Shown here piece after piece: positions 13,101 to 24,155 of a stretch of 64,000 nt of DNA; position 1 is the first letter of the stretch, and every line of letters begins with the position of its first letter. The stretch is from Neospora caninum Liverpool. Lineage: Eukaryota; Apicomplexa; Conoidasida; Eucoccidiorida; Sarcocystidae. The notes beneath the pieces are model-generated. The model saw nothing but the letters and a program-made list of their open reading frames with translations, ran no database searches and was not told the origin of the DNA. The stretch is taken from NCBI RefSeq assembly GCF_000208865.1, contig NC_018397.1:868001-932000 (forward strand). Direction: 5' to 3'. A program made the position numbers and the translations under genes.

Positions 13101-15000
13101 TCTCCGCTCGTTTTCCCTCCAGCGTTCTCTCGCTGCATGGGCGGTGGCCAAAACGCACCCTGGACCGTGAAGGACAGATCTGCAGCCAGAGGCTCGGCTT
13201 TTTGCGACTCTGTGCCTCGCCCGAGAAACGCGACAGGCACTCCAGCCCCGGTGTACATCCACGTCAAAAACGGGCCATCGAAGTGGAAGGCGCGCACCTT
13301 GCAGGGTGTAGACGATGTCGCGCAGAAGAGCGACTTCCGAGACGCCGGACAAATCTGAGAAACCAGAGAGACAGTCGGGAGCGAGACTTGTGCGAGGAGA
13401 CTCTGACGCACCACGGACGCTTCGTTTTTGCTACGACACTCCGCCAGACCAACCGTCCGCTCTGTTTCTTCCTCGCCATTTGATTCTCGCTTCCTTCGCG
13501 TACGCATATCCATCTCAATGTCCACACCGGCTTCTCTCCCCCTGGGCTCCTTGCCTTCGTCTTCTTTACTTTCTTCTCTCTGCCCTCTCTGCTTTCCCTT
13601 TCCGTGTTTCTCTCACCGTAGACGAGGCCGAGTTCATGCGGAGACTCTTTCTCGTCCTCTTCGACCGGCGCTTCCCGTCGGTCGCCGTTTGGGGATGCTC
13701 CTGCGCCGAGGCGCGTTCTTTCTCTGAGTTCCGCCTCGCTTCCTTCGCCCGCCAGGCGCCGAGAGCCTTGTCTGCCCAGAGGGAAGGAAACAGTGCTTCC
13801 TGTGTGGACACTGGAAATGCTATCGCACCGGATACTGCGCGGCGTTGACGCCGCAGGCGTCGTGGGAACTCTCGGCGAGGCAACTGGTCTCTGGACCTTT
13901 TGCGCCGCGCGCCGCGCAGAACTCCGCAGTTCCGCAAGATGCAGCAGGAGCTGCAAAATCGCCTCGGGGCGCTTCAGCGGGGCCGGAGATTGCGGAGACA
14001 CCGGAGACAGCAGACGCTCGAGACGGGGAACCAAGGCAGGCAGCGCCGCCGCCGCGCGTGGCGAAGGCGAAGCAGCGAGCTCGCCTGGAAGAGAAAATGC
14101 ACGGAAAGAAAACCTTACGAGAAACGGGCGCTGAGAGCAGCCTCAAGGAGCAGAAGGAAAATGCGGAAAAAGGACATCACACGACAGACAAATACATATA
14201 CATATATACATATAGATAGATAGAAAAAAGTGTGCAATATGTATAGATCTGTGTATATATAGATATATGCATACAGACGCCTGCTTTAGACATATACAGA
14301 CAGGTGTCCAGTTGAAGACGCATGTGAGGAGAGATGCAGGCGTTGCTGAGTTGGTAGTCTGTTTTTGGTGTACTTCGTGTTTCGCATTTCGTCGGTCTTT
14401 TCGTGGTCTCGGTCTCTCGAAAAACAGAGAGACTCTGTGGTGCATCGCGCCTGGGTCCTTTCGTCTCTCCTTCGTCTCACAGCTCCTTTCTTCTTGTCTC
14501 CCTCGCCGCTTGTCCGTTCGCTTTCTCCGTTGCTATCTCTTTTCTCTTTGGCGATTCGTCTTCCCTCGTTTTTTCCTTTCGCGCGTCGCCGGTTCCCTGG
14601 CGGCCGACTTACGCATGAGGTGTCCATACACCTGCTGTCTGTGCGCGAGCGTTGCTTGCGGATCGGAGACGTTTGGAGACAAGACGCCGTTCTCGGCCTG
14701 CGCGAGGGCGACTTGTCTCCGCACGGTCTCCTCGAGAACGCTCTGCAGTTCGCGCTGCCTCTCGGGGCTCGCCAGTTTTTCCACGTTTGCGTCTGCGGGA
14801 AGATCCGCGCGCAAATCGGGCGGCAGAGGCGCCGTCGCGATGAGAGAGGCGAGCCGACTCAGAGACGAAGAAGCAAACGCTCCAAAAGAAGAATGAGAAG
14901 AAGAATGGGACGACGAATGGGAAGACGAGTGCGGAGCGGCACGAGGTGTGAGGTGAGGTTCGTGGCCAGTCTGTCGACTGGCGCTGTGTGGACCCGACAT
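3167..15000 (-). CDS. Gamma-tubulin complex component, GCP3-like (Spc97/Spc98 family), multi-exon
   Basis: Subunit of the gamma-tubulin ring complex that nucleates microtubules at spindle poles. The start ATG is at 15000 and the stop at 3167. Phase-consistent minus-strand exons: 15000-14613, 14084-13617, 13354-13298, 13040-12979, 12761-12666, 12040-11916, 11586-11490, 11171-11097, 10708-10659, 10057-9993, 9643-9575, 9093-9001, 8406-8095, 7863-7804, 7418-7246, about 6573-6045, 5564-5507, 5174-5007, 4558-4305, 4160-3167. Family marks run in order: SEVALLRDIVYTLQ; GQSVVAQAL; SSITLRRFAVWLQEP; AKGLKGGPLLSTIY; AWIDHGELR joined to DSAGEFFV (the WI-GEL-D-EFFV signature, closest to GCP3); AAEILRVGKSLNFLK; GEFTRSLLEA; MFYLQWRLHRAAHAVAGAW; ISHLQVYLIEDLL; and the terminal LDFNAFYGH. 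Unresolved: the joint near 11490/11171, and a short exon possibly missing between 7246 and 6573. The protein is about 1,400 residues. It is longer than usual because of a Ser/His-rich N-terminus, spacer insertions and a low-complexity tail. Confidence 0.9.
5919..5941. repeat. TA dinucleotide microsatellite in a GCP intron
   Basis: This is an uninterrupted TA run within the intron between the exons ending at 6045 and starting at 5564. It is preceded from about 5815 by a CA/TA-mixed stretch (acacat, atctata, cacacata). It is non-coding. Confidence 0.9.
6800..6894. repeat. Degenerate AT-rich tandem tract (ATAAGTAT-type)
   Basis: Imperfect tandem copies of ataagtat or atataagt units lie in a GCP intron. 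They form a low-GC island in otherwise GC-rich DNA. A smaller CA-rich stretch (about 6725-6760) precedes it. Confidence 0.85.
7085..7215. repeat. Purine-rich imperfect tandem repeat in a GCP intron
   Basis: The plus strand carries degenerate copies of a unit of about 20 nt around gagaagaaaccagaaagag. On the coding (minus) strand this is a long pyrimidine tract just downstream of the exon ending at 7246, which is typical of coccidian introns. Confidence 0.7.
9264..9290. repeat. AT dinucleotide microsatellite
   Basis: This is a near-perfect AT run in the GCP intron between 9575 and 9093. It follows about 90 nt of CA-rich sequence (acacacatagacacacat). A second, shorter AT run is at 9827-9842 in the adjacent intron. 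Confidence 0.9.
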
Positions 15001-18000
15001 GCTTGGAAAAGGAAGCTTCGTCAAAAAAACAGGAACGGAAAGACAAAGGAGAGGAGCGCGAAAGGCAAAACCGGAGGAAAGAAAAGGACTACGAGACGGT
15101 GGGCGGAGAGGAGAGCACCGCGTAGGAGTGAGCAGGCAAGGAGTCGAGAGGCGCCTTTGCTGGATGCTCAGCTCCCAAGCGGCTGACGAAGCGGAAAGAG
15201 TCAAGGAGCGAGGGTCGAATCCTCCACGAATGGCGACAGAGGAAAAGAGAGACCCGTTCTTCTCTCAGAGCCGACAGGAAGAACCCGCGAGAAACGTGCA
15301 AACCGCATCAACGCCGCGCGCGCGCGTGTGCCTTGAAGCCGCAGGCGACACCAAAGTGCATCGTTGGAGAATCCTCTCACAGGCAACTCGCCTGTCCACT
15401 CCGACTTCTTCTCGCTCCTCCTCCCCGCGGGTTTTTCTCCACAAGAAGCTAACCAAAGACTGCCATGCCTCTTGAAAGCGCCTTGAATCGCGCGTGTCCG
15501 TACACGCCGTCCTTTTTCCTCGCCAAAAAAGAACTTAAATATCCATATCCTTACACCACATGGATGTTTGGGGGGCGTTGACCCTCTTCCGTGGTAGCGC
15601 GCGTGGTGTTAAAGCTAACGTTTTGACATTCAACCAAGGGAGAATTTGCGATCTTCAAAGATCCGAGAAAACCGAGAGGAGAGATGCACGGCGGGTTCGC
15701 CGTGACTAAAGGGTTCCTCCGGCACTGGCATCCATGGCGAAAACGGACGCCGCAGAAATTCACGACACCCTCGAGCGAGCGAATCCAGGCTCGATTTCGC
15801 TCCTTGCGGGGGGTCCGGAACGAGGAGAAAACCGGAAATGAAAAGGAGAGTAGACACAGAACGTGGCGGCCTCGTCTGGATCTTGCGGTTTCGAGGGAAG
15901 TTCGGCCGGAGAAGAGCGAGGACGGCTTCGACCACGAAACCCGGTGCACACTTGAGGCGCGGGCGTCAGTGGATTACGTGGAAAATTCGGAGTTTCTCGC
16001 TGCTTTCGAAAGAAAGGCGTGGACCGGAGAAGGTGGGAGAGACGCGCTGCGCCAAGCTGGAAGCGAGTTTGTCTTGTCTTGCCGCTTTTCGCCGCCTCGC
16101 AAATCGACAGGTGGTGGTGGAGACGCACACCCGCATGCGCGAGAACCTCCCCTCGGAGTGCATGCAGCGAGGCCGAACGTTTCGGCGTTGCCGCAGATTT
16201 CTCGGTTTCTAAAAGAACGGCTCACACGCCCCTGCGGAAGTTCCTGAGGGTTTCCAAACTCCAGACACCGCAACGAAAACGCAAGAAACCAGCCTGTTCC
16301 TCACGAGGCGTAACAGACTGTACATACTCAGATCCTGGCGAGATCGGCTGGCGCACGAGACAGGTGTTTCTGGCGAAATAAGGTTCCAGGTCAGAAGTAT
16401 CGCCTTTTCTTTGTGCAAGTCTCCCGGCCGAAGCTTTTTCGCCAGTTGTAGGCCCAAACACGTAGGTAGTTTCGGGGTTCAGACTCTGTACACACGAGTT
16501 TCCGCCGCAACTTTGCCCGGGTTAATAATCGCTCGATTTTCACACAAAAACCAGCGAGGGGGGGGGGGGAGGGTGGGTGCGAAAAGCGCTCTGCCCCCAA
16601 CCGAAACAGCGTCGTTTTCCAAGCGAGGAAAAAACCGCGCGAGACGGGTCAAATGACAAAAAGGCGGCCGCCAGCTGCCAGCGCGTGGCGCGAAAACCTC
16701 GGATTTCCTGTCGAATTTCCGCCGCTTTTCCTGATAGCCATGCGGTCATCTCCCTATGTGAGAAGTCCCACTGTGTCAAACGCTCGATAAAAGCGTTTCT
16801 CGAAGACGGGAAAACGCGCGCTCGATCGTCTCTTGTGTCGCCGGCATGCCTCGGCAAAAACCTCAAGCACGCGTGCACACCTCGAAGCGACCGTGGCGTA
16901 TAGAGACCGTCCGCAGGGGTTTTCTCGAAAAAGAAATTGCGATGTGAGGAAGGCGAGTGTGTCTCGCTTCCTCGGATTCTCTTTTCGCGAAGCGGCGCTC
17001 TCGGCGGACCCTGAGAACCGCGCACGTTCGACAAGCGCGCGACAAGACCGGCTTCGCGAGTCTGTGAGGGAGATGGAAATAAAGGCGAGAGAAAACGGTC
17101 GAGTAACCTTCTCTTCAATGGTTAAACCCCCCGGCGTGTCCGTCGCTTCCTTATAAAAAAGGCGCTTCTTCAAAGCAGGGGAAGGCCCAGTTCTCGGTTC
17201 CCTGCGGGGCAGAAGGCGCGGGAAGTTCCTCTGGATCGGGCGATTCTTCCGGAGAAGAGAGAATAACGCTTTTGAAGAAGGAAACTCAGGCGAGGCGAAA
17301 CGCAGGAAAGCCTTTCGTTTTCTGGATCCCGAAAAAAACCCTCGCGAGAGGTCTTCTCCGCGAGACAAGACGCGCTCGATGTCCGACAGCCGTCGCCCTG
17401 CTTCTGTGGAGCGTTGCTCTCTTCGCAGGTTTTGGAGCTTTCTATGCGCGCTTCTCCAACACCTGTCCCTCGAATGTCTTCTCGCGTTTCTGTCTGTCGG
17501 CCACGAGATTGCTACGCTCCGAGAAAACGCCCTCTTCAGCTGAACAAAGCTGGGTTCCCCAGCATGCTCCGTCCAGCTGGAGAGTCGACGGAACCTCACC
17601 GGAGACGGGTAAAAACTTCTTTTGCTCCCAAGAGGCACCGCCAGCGCGCTGAGGATCGCCTCCCCTCAGAACTCGCGGCGGCAGCGTGGAAACTGAAGCG
17701 CGAGGCGACCAGACAGCCCAGCGACGCACTCTCACGCCAGCATGGCTCTGGGGAAGAGCGGCGCAGCGCACTGTCGGGTTCGCTGAAAAAATCCGCTTTT
17801 TCTTTGAGAAAAACGGCCCACAACCTTGTCCCTGCGTGAACAAAGACCAAGACACACGAGAAGCCGCATCTCCCCTTGGCGCTGCCTTCTCTCTCCTTCC
17901 TTCTAGCCGTCTCTGTCTCTCCTTCGTCTGCTGGCCCTCCATCTCACTAGCTCTGTCTCTCCTTGTCTATTTTGCCTCTGCCGTGTCCTTTCCTCCCCCC

Positions 18001-18038
18001 GCTCTTTCCCCTCTTTCTTTTCCCGCTCTGTTGTCGAG
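15001..18038. promoter_or_regulatory. Divergent upstream region between the GCP and LMBD1-like genes
   Basis: About 3 kb separates two divergently oriented start codons (15000 minus, 18039 plus), so it should hold both promoters and 5' UTRs. Directly ahead of 18039 the plus strand is pyrimidine-rich (about 17860-18035), as in coccidian 5' UTRs. On the GCP side (about 15000-17000) the plus strand is purine-rich, so the minus strand is pyrimidine-rich. A poly-G run sits at 16560-16569, and GCATGC-type motifs occur near 16134 and 16160. Frames such as 15684-16247 and 16754-17638 have no recognisable domain and are treated as chance. No transcription start site can be fixed from sequence alone. 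Confidence 0.55.
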
Positions 18039-21000
18039 ATGTCGCTCCTGCTCGGAGGGTGGGTGTACGCGGCGGCCGCGGGCGCTCTCCTCCTCCTCTC
18101 GGGCTCTATTTACTGGTACTACGTGAGGCGGAAAGCCTCGAACCCTGTTGCCTTTCTCGCCTTTTCTGCGACTTTAACGGCTGCTCTTCTCCTCTGTCTC
18201 CTCGTTCCCCTCGACATCCTCGTCGTCAGTCGTCTGCCCGAAGGCGCTCTGGCTGCAGGCGCCTTTCCAGACGCACTGGCGACTCCCGCGGCTTTCGCCT
18301 CTCCTTTCAACTCTCGAGGTCTCACGTTTATGGACATGCCCGCCGAGACGAAGGCAGCTGGAGCTGAGAAAGATCTCGACACCAAAGGAGGAAGAAGACT
18401 CTCAGCTGTGGACATTCGAGGCAACAGTGTCGCTTCCCCTGCGTCTGACCCCCTGATACCCCAAAACACTCCTCCCGCTTCTCTTTCTTCTCCCTCTCTT
18501 TCTCGTTCTCCGTTTCCTGAAGGTCTTCGAGACCGTCTCTCCGACTTTTCTGATCCTCCTCACGGCTCTGCTGCACGACGCCTCGCTGCTGAAGAGCCTC
18601 TTCCTTCTCCATCTGCTCCTTCTCCGTCTTCTCCATCTTCTCCTCAGTCTTCTCCATCTTCTCCGTCTTCATCTTCTTCGTTTTCGTTGTCGGCGAGACC
18701 GCACAAGGACGTGGAGGCTGGGGCTGCTCGGCTGCCGTCGTTCTCGTTTTCCGATCAGGCTGGGCCGTTTGGTTTTGAGACTCCGCCCCAAATCGACTTC
18801 TCGGGCGCTGCGCTTCTCCACAGACTCCAGTCCGGCGCAGTGACTGTCGAGTTGCCTCCACTCGCCCTCGACGCCCTGTCGCTCAAACAGCTCTACGTGT
18901 CTCTCTTCTCCCTCCTCCTCTTTCTCACTTACGCGGCCGTTCCCTTCGCCTTCTTCTACTCCAGACAGCTCCAGAGTCTCAAGGCGGTGAGGGGAAGTGC
19001 CTAAAGAGAAAGACACGGCGGCGCAGCAGGAAAAACGAAGATGTTTTCGACGAACAGAGAGGAACGAAATGAGGGAAAGCGTCATCCGCAGTGGTCCGCG
19101 CAGACAGCGAGACGAGCTGTCTCACGGGAAGAAGAGAGGGAAAGGGAGAAGTGAGAAGAGAGCGAAACCGCACGAGGGAGGGACGACCGGATGAGGCGAG
19201 GAGAAAGGCGAGAAGGACACGGAAGAGAGACTGAACGAGAGCACGAGGCGTCCTTCCCTGCGTGATTGGTGTCCTTTTGCTTTTCTTTTCAGGAGTTCGG
19301 TCGCGGTCGATCCTACGACGTCGACACCCCTGTGGTTCCTCCCTTCACTGTCGCGTGCGCAGCGGCTCAGCGAACTCTCATCTTTGTCGTTCTTCTTCTT
19401 CTTTTCTTGTCTCTCTGCCTCACGCAACGTCCATCGTTTCGTCAGCCTTCTTCGCCTCCCTCGACGCACGCGGGAGACAAAGCAGGCGTGGAAGCCGCTG
19501 CTGCGAGCGTCGATTATGTTCTTCGCTACACAGCCGCGCTCTTCGATCTGGACCACAGCGGCGCAGATTCTCTCCTCTTTGTCGTCTCGGCCCTTCTCGC
19601 TTTCGGTACGACAAGGACGGCGAAACAAACTCAGACTTCTTCGCTCCCAGTACTTCTCGTGCTCCTCCTCTCGCCGCTTCCTCTTCTCCCTCGCGTGCTC
19701 TCTTCTGTTTTTGTTTCTCTTCTGCTCTTTCGTCTTTTTCAAGAGGAGTGCGGCGTTTCGTTGGCCCTCTGCGTCCGTTCTCCGCCTTCTCAATATTTTC
19801 CCCGTCCCTCTTCTTTCCTTTTCCCCTTTAACTTTTCTGTCTCTCTCTCAGGCCAGCTGGGGTGGGTTTTGGCCGGCGCCTACGGCATGGCAGCCTTGCC
19901 GGTGTTGTGGCTCCGCGGGCGAATGACGCCGCAGCAGCAACAGCGAGAAGTTCAAAGAGAAGTCGCCGAAATCCGCGAGCAACAACGCCAGCTCCAAGTA
20001 CACCCGCGCAGCCACACTCTCCGCCCCTGCACGACAAACGTTCCATGCATCATAAATGTATATATGTATATATATTTATATATATATATATATATCTACA
20101 GATGTAATTGCGGGCACATGCGTGCATATACACATGTACAGACTTACCTCGACGCGTGTACATATATATATATATATATATGTACGTGTGTCTACATGTA
20201 TATATATGCATCTATGCATGTCTAGGATTTTGCATTATATGCATATGCATGTATGCATGAATGCGTGTGTTTCTTCTCGAAACCGGCGGCGTGCACATGC
20301 GCGTTTTTGCCTGAGCCTGTGCGTGGCACTGGGATCGGCGTTTCGCCGCTCGGGTTTAACGGCATTTCAGCTCGCTGCATGCGGCGGGGACGCGCGGTGG
20401 GCGCATGCGGTGCCGGTCGGGCCTCGCAAGTTCACCCTCGAGGATCCTCGGAAGGGTGCGACGCGCTTTCTGTTCGTGCAGAGCAAGTACGTGAACGCAG
20501 GCGACGGCGCGTCTCTGACGGCGATGAGCGAGAAGGACCGCGCGAAGCTTCTGGAGCTGCGTACCCAACAGCAACAGTTCACAGAGCGAACGTATCGTCT
20601 CCAGGTGAAGAAACGCTCGGACTCACAGAAGAAGAGGAAGAAAGGACAGAAGAGGAGGAGAGGAGAGGAGGACAGAAGAGGAAGAGAGAAGAGAGGAGGA
20701 CAGAAGGAAGAGAGAAGAGATGCGCACGGCTAGGTCGCGACAAGAACAGAAGAGTTCCGGGTAGAGCAGAGAAGAGCTGGAGAGGCGCGAGAAACCGCAT
20801 CCTGTAGATAGTGCATGTGTACCACGCAATTCAACGGCGTCTCTCTCCGTGTGCATGCATGTTTATCTTTTCACGAGTGTCCTTTGATGTGGGGGGAACA
20901 TGTGGGAAAGCCCGCGTCTTGGAAACAATGGAAAGGCGTGGGCGGCTGAGAACAAGTGGGGGCTGACCGTGTGTCGTGTCTGGTGCTCTTAGGAAGAAGA

Positions 21001-24000
21001 ACAGCAGCAGTCGGGATGTCTCGCCTTTCTGTATCGCGGCGTTTTGCTCCCCTTTCGGTGGACGTTCGGGGTTGTTTTCTTCGTCCTTTCTCTCGTTGCG
21101 GCGGGCGCTCTCTTCCTCGCACTTTTCCAACGCCTCGAGTTCTCCAGGTGTACGTACAGCTGTGGCTTCGTTCTCGACGACGACGCGACCGCGCAACGCG
21201 ACAGCGTCTTTTTTAATCCACTCGACGAGCTTCTTGTGCACCTCTCGCAGGTGCGGGCGACTGGCGAAAACGGGAAGAAGTCTGAGAAGAAAACAGGCAG
21301 GAAGAAAAGAAAGGGACGGATAGGAAGGGAAGGATAGGAAGGAAAGAGGCTACGAAGGAAGGGAGAGCGATGGAGATGAGAGAAGGGCGTGGTTTGTGGC
21401 GGGGTGACGAAGAGAAGAGATGGGAGAGAGGTGACAAGGAAGCGAAGAAAAAAGGGGACGTTGGGGCAGTCTCAGGCAAATGACAATGCGACGGAGACTG
21501 CGAGAGAGTCTCAAAGAGAGGCACCATAACACGACTCGGCGAGAGCCGCGTTTTTGTCGGAGGGCTGTCTCGCTCGTCACCGCGCCTCTTTCCCGTGCGG
21601 TGTCTGCTCTCGTCTTTGCTCGGTTTCAGTTTTTCCCCGCCGACTTTCTCCTCGTCGGCGTGTACATCGCTCTTCTGTTCCTCTGCCTCCTATACGGCAT
21701 CTTCTCCTTGCGATTGCGCATCTGCACGAAAACCTGCGAGCCGGTCCGCCGAGGCCGCACACCCCCCGAGGTACGCCCCAACTGCGTGGGAAACTGCGTG
21801 GGAAACGTTTTTGGGCAGCGGGGATCTCCGAGGACACACTCGGAGAGAATCGAAAGACGCGACGCACGAAGAGCAAGAAGGCCGCACGCTTCTCAGACCG
21901 GCTGTATACCTGAATTTCCATGAAGCAGAAACGAAAAACACGAGGCACGTAGCGACTCCTATCTGCTCCCCTTGCAGCGGTTGCCTGTATGTACACCCGC
22001 GGGCCTCTCTTCGTTCTGTGCCGATCTTTGGGTCAAAATCCACACAGTTCAAACCTTTCCCTGCCGAATGCTGTGCTTCTCAGAGCCTCTTGATTCTCTG
22101 CTTCCTTCTCGTTCACTTCCTCCTCGCCGCCTCGCTCGCGCTTCTCTCGGTGCGTCCTCCCCCAGTCGGGCTTCTTCGCATTCTCTTCCCTCTGGTTCTT
22201 CGCATGCATTCGATCGGTCGTCGCGTTGGCGTCTTGTGCTGTCACCGCGTTCCGTCCTTCGTTCCCCCCACGGTTCTTCGCTCTCTCGTCTCGCCATTCT
22301 TCTCCTCCAATGGCGCGTCCCTGGCCTGCATTCGTCGTCTCTGTTCTCGTAGCCTGTGTGTGTCCCCTCGCAACCTCGCACATTGTGTTCCGGAGTCCCC
22401 CTCGACCAATCGCGTTTTTGCTTGGCCGTCTTTTCCGACGTTTCGTTTCCCGTTTCTTCCCGCTCTCTGTTTCACCTCTCACGAGGCTCATCGCCCCTTT
22501 TTCTCGAGTTGCATGCAGATGGCCCCTCGATACGCCTCGTTCGGTGCTCAGACGTTCTCGCCGTCGGTAAGCCGCGAAGCTTCGCGATGTCTGTCTTTCG
22601 ACCTCGTTTCCCCTTCTCTCTGCGCCCCGCTCCGTCTCCGTTCCACAAGTCCCACATCCCTCAGTCCCTCGCTGTCTCCACTGGGGGGTTCCTCTGTCGC
22701 TACACACACGGTCACACATGTCTATATCTGTATCTGTTGATATCTGTATCAATCTGTACCTGCTGATGTCTATCTCTGCCCATCTAGCGACCCCGCTCTG
22801 TATCTCCGACAAACACAGCCCGTCTTGCGCGAGTGCATGCACACCTCCTGGTGCTCGACCGCTGCCTGGGTCTAGGAGATGAACTTTTCGCTTCTGGAGC
22901 TGAACGTAAATACATAAACACACATATATATATATATATGATTGGAGACGGATTGTGCGTCTCTTTGTGTGTGCAGAACGGAAGCGATCCGATTCCTTGT
23001 TCTCTCCAAGCAACTGCAACTGGCGAAGAAACATCGTGTCGCATGTCCTTCTTCGCTGCTGTCTTCTCCCGAGCTGCTATCGGTAGGTTTTCCGCTCTTT
23101 TCTCCATTGCGCGCCTCTCTCCGCCTTGGGTTTAAAGCATTGCCTGCGCGTCATCCTAGACCGTCAGCCCTCGTTCGCGTGGAGGGCTCTCTTCCTCGAG
23201 ACGCCCGCTGGATTTCTGCGCGCGCCTTTTTGCCTTTCTCTGTCTCCACAACTCGCGGGGATGCATCCGTGAGAAACCGAACAACACTGTCCTTGGGAGA
23301 CAGCGGTTCCCCAGCGTTTTCGAAAGGCCCTTTTTGTTCACACTAGTGGAGTTGGATAGGTCAGGGAAACGCCGACTGTTTCCCCCACCTTTCCGCCGAC
23401 AGCGGTTTCCGTCATGAGATTTTCTTTCCTGCGGTGTGGCGCATGTGTGCTTTTCAGCGTATCCTTCCTTTGCGAACTTTTTCTTCTTCTCCAACTGGGT
23501 CTTCCTAGGTGAGACGCCTACTGCCGGTTGCCTCTCGGGCGCTCTCGCATGCAGAGGACGAAGTCGCTGTTGGATCCTGTCCATGTCGCACAGATTTCTG
23601 CCCACCCGAACTAGAGTCGAAATGTAGTCAGTGGATGGGTTTTTATTTGGGTATATAGTATGATCTTCTTGATTATTATAGGTCATCTCGCGTGGGTACT
23701 GCCGTTTTTTCCTTTCGCTCTCCTCCCTGTGTCTTCGCCTTTTCTCCGTGTTTTTCGCGTTTCGTCGCTTTTCCCCTGCAGTTCTCCCAACCTTCACAGC
23801 CCGTTGCGGCGCGATATATGCTTCCCTTCTCGTCCTTGCGGTTCCCTTGCTGGTTCGGAGTGATTTTCTGCGTGTGAGTCAGTTTCCTCAAGCGTCGCCT
23901 TCCCTGCGCCTCCTTTGTTCAGGCATCTACGCGCTCTGCGTGCTCCACTGTCTCCTGACGCGCCGCAAGCAGCCGTATCTTTCGGACCGGTGGCTGGAGG

Positions 24001-24155
24001 CAGACGAAAGCGCCGACGAGAGCCTCGGCGTCGAGGCGAGTCGCGCCTTTGCGCTCTCGGGAGCGCAAGACAGCTTGCGGGTTCTGGGAAGGCGCGGCGC
24101 GAAGGAGGAGGAAACTCTGAAGCTCCTGGCCACGTGCGACGAGGCGTGCGTGTGA
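18039..24155 (+). CDS. LMBD1-like multi-pass membrane protein (LMBR1 family), 11 exons
   Basis: Homologue of LMBRD1, the lysosomal membrane protein that escorts cobalamin export in animals; the substrate here is unproven. Exons: 18039-18986, 19293-19605, 19852-19997, 20482-20604 (or from 20371, same frame), 20993-21250, 21630-21770, 22084-22149, 22519-22566, 22977-23082, 23458-23508, 23923-24155. All joints keep phase, giving about 810 residues. Marks in order: two N-terminal membrane segments ending LVPLDILVVSRL; a Ser/Pro-rich loop of about 200 residues; LFLTYAAVPFAFFYSR; GWVLAGAYGMAALPVLWLRG; a coiled-coil-like Gln/Glu/Arg-rich part; FNPLDELL; FFPADFLL; RRGRTPPE; a hydrophobic segment joined to MAPRYASFGAQTF; a Cys pair; FFFFSNWVFLG; and an acidic cytoplasmic tail. 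The NPLD, FPxDxxL, RRGRT and APxYxxxGxQ motifs are diagnostic of LMBD1. The loop after the second membrane segment is much longer than in animal proteins. The start is the only ATG ahead of the first membrane segment. Confidence 0.88.
18600..18690 (+). repeat. Ser/Pro-coding TCT/CCT simple repeat in LMBD1-like exon 1
   Basis: Degenerate TCTTCTCC/CATCTTCTCC units encode a run of about 30 residues made almost only of Ser and Pro, inside the large non-conserved loop. The reading frame is maintained through the repeat. Confidence 0.8.
20057..20181. repeat. Paired TA-rich tracts in an LMBD1-like intron
   Basis: TA runs at 20057-20096 and 20161-20181 are separated by a TG/CA-mixed stretch and followed by several TGCATG copies (20209-20265). 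They lie in the intron between the exons ending at 19997 and starting near 20482. Confidence 0.85.

Noticed and set aside
22788..22905. An extra LMBD1-like exon with good acceptor (catctag) and donor (GTAAAT)
   Set aside because: It ends in phase 1 and would break the frame of the next exon (22977, phase 0). Joining 22566 directly to 22977 keeps phase and restores the Cys spacing of the family.
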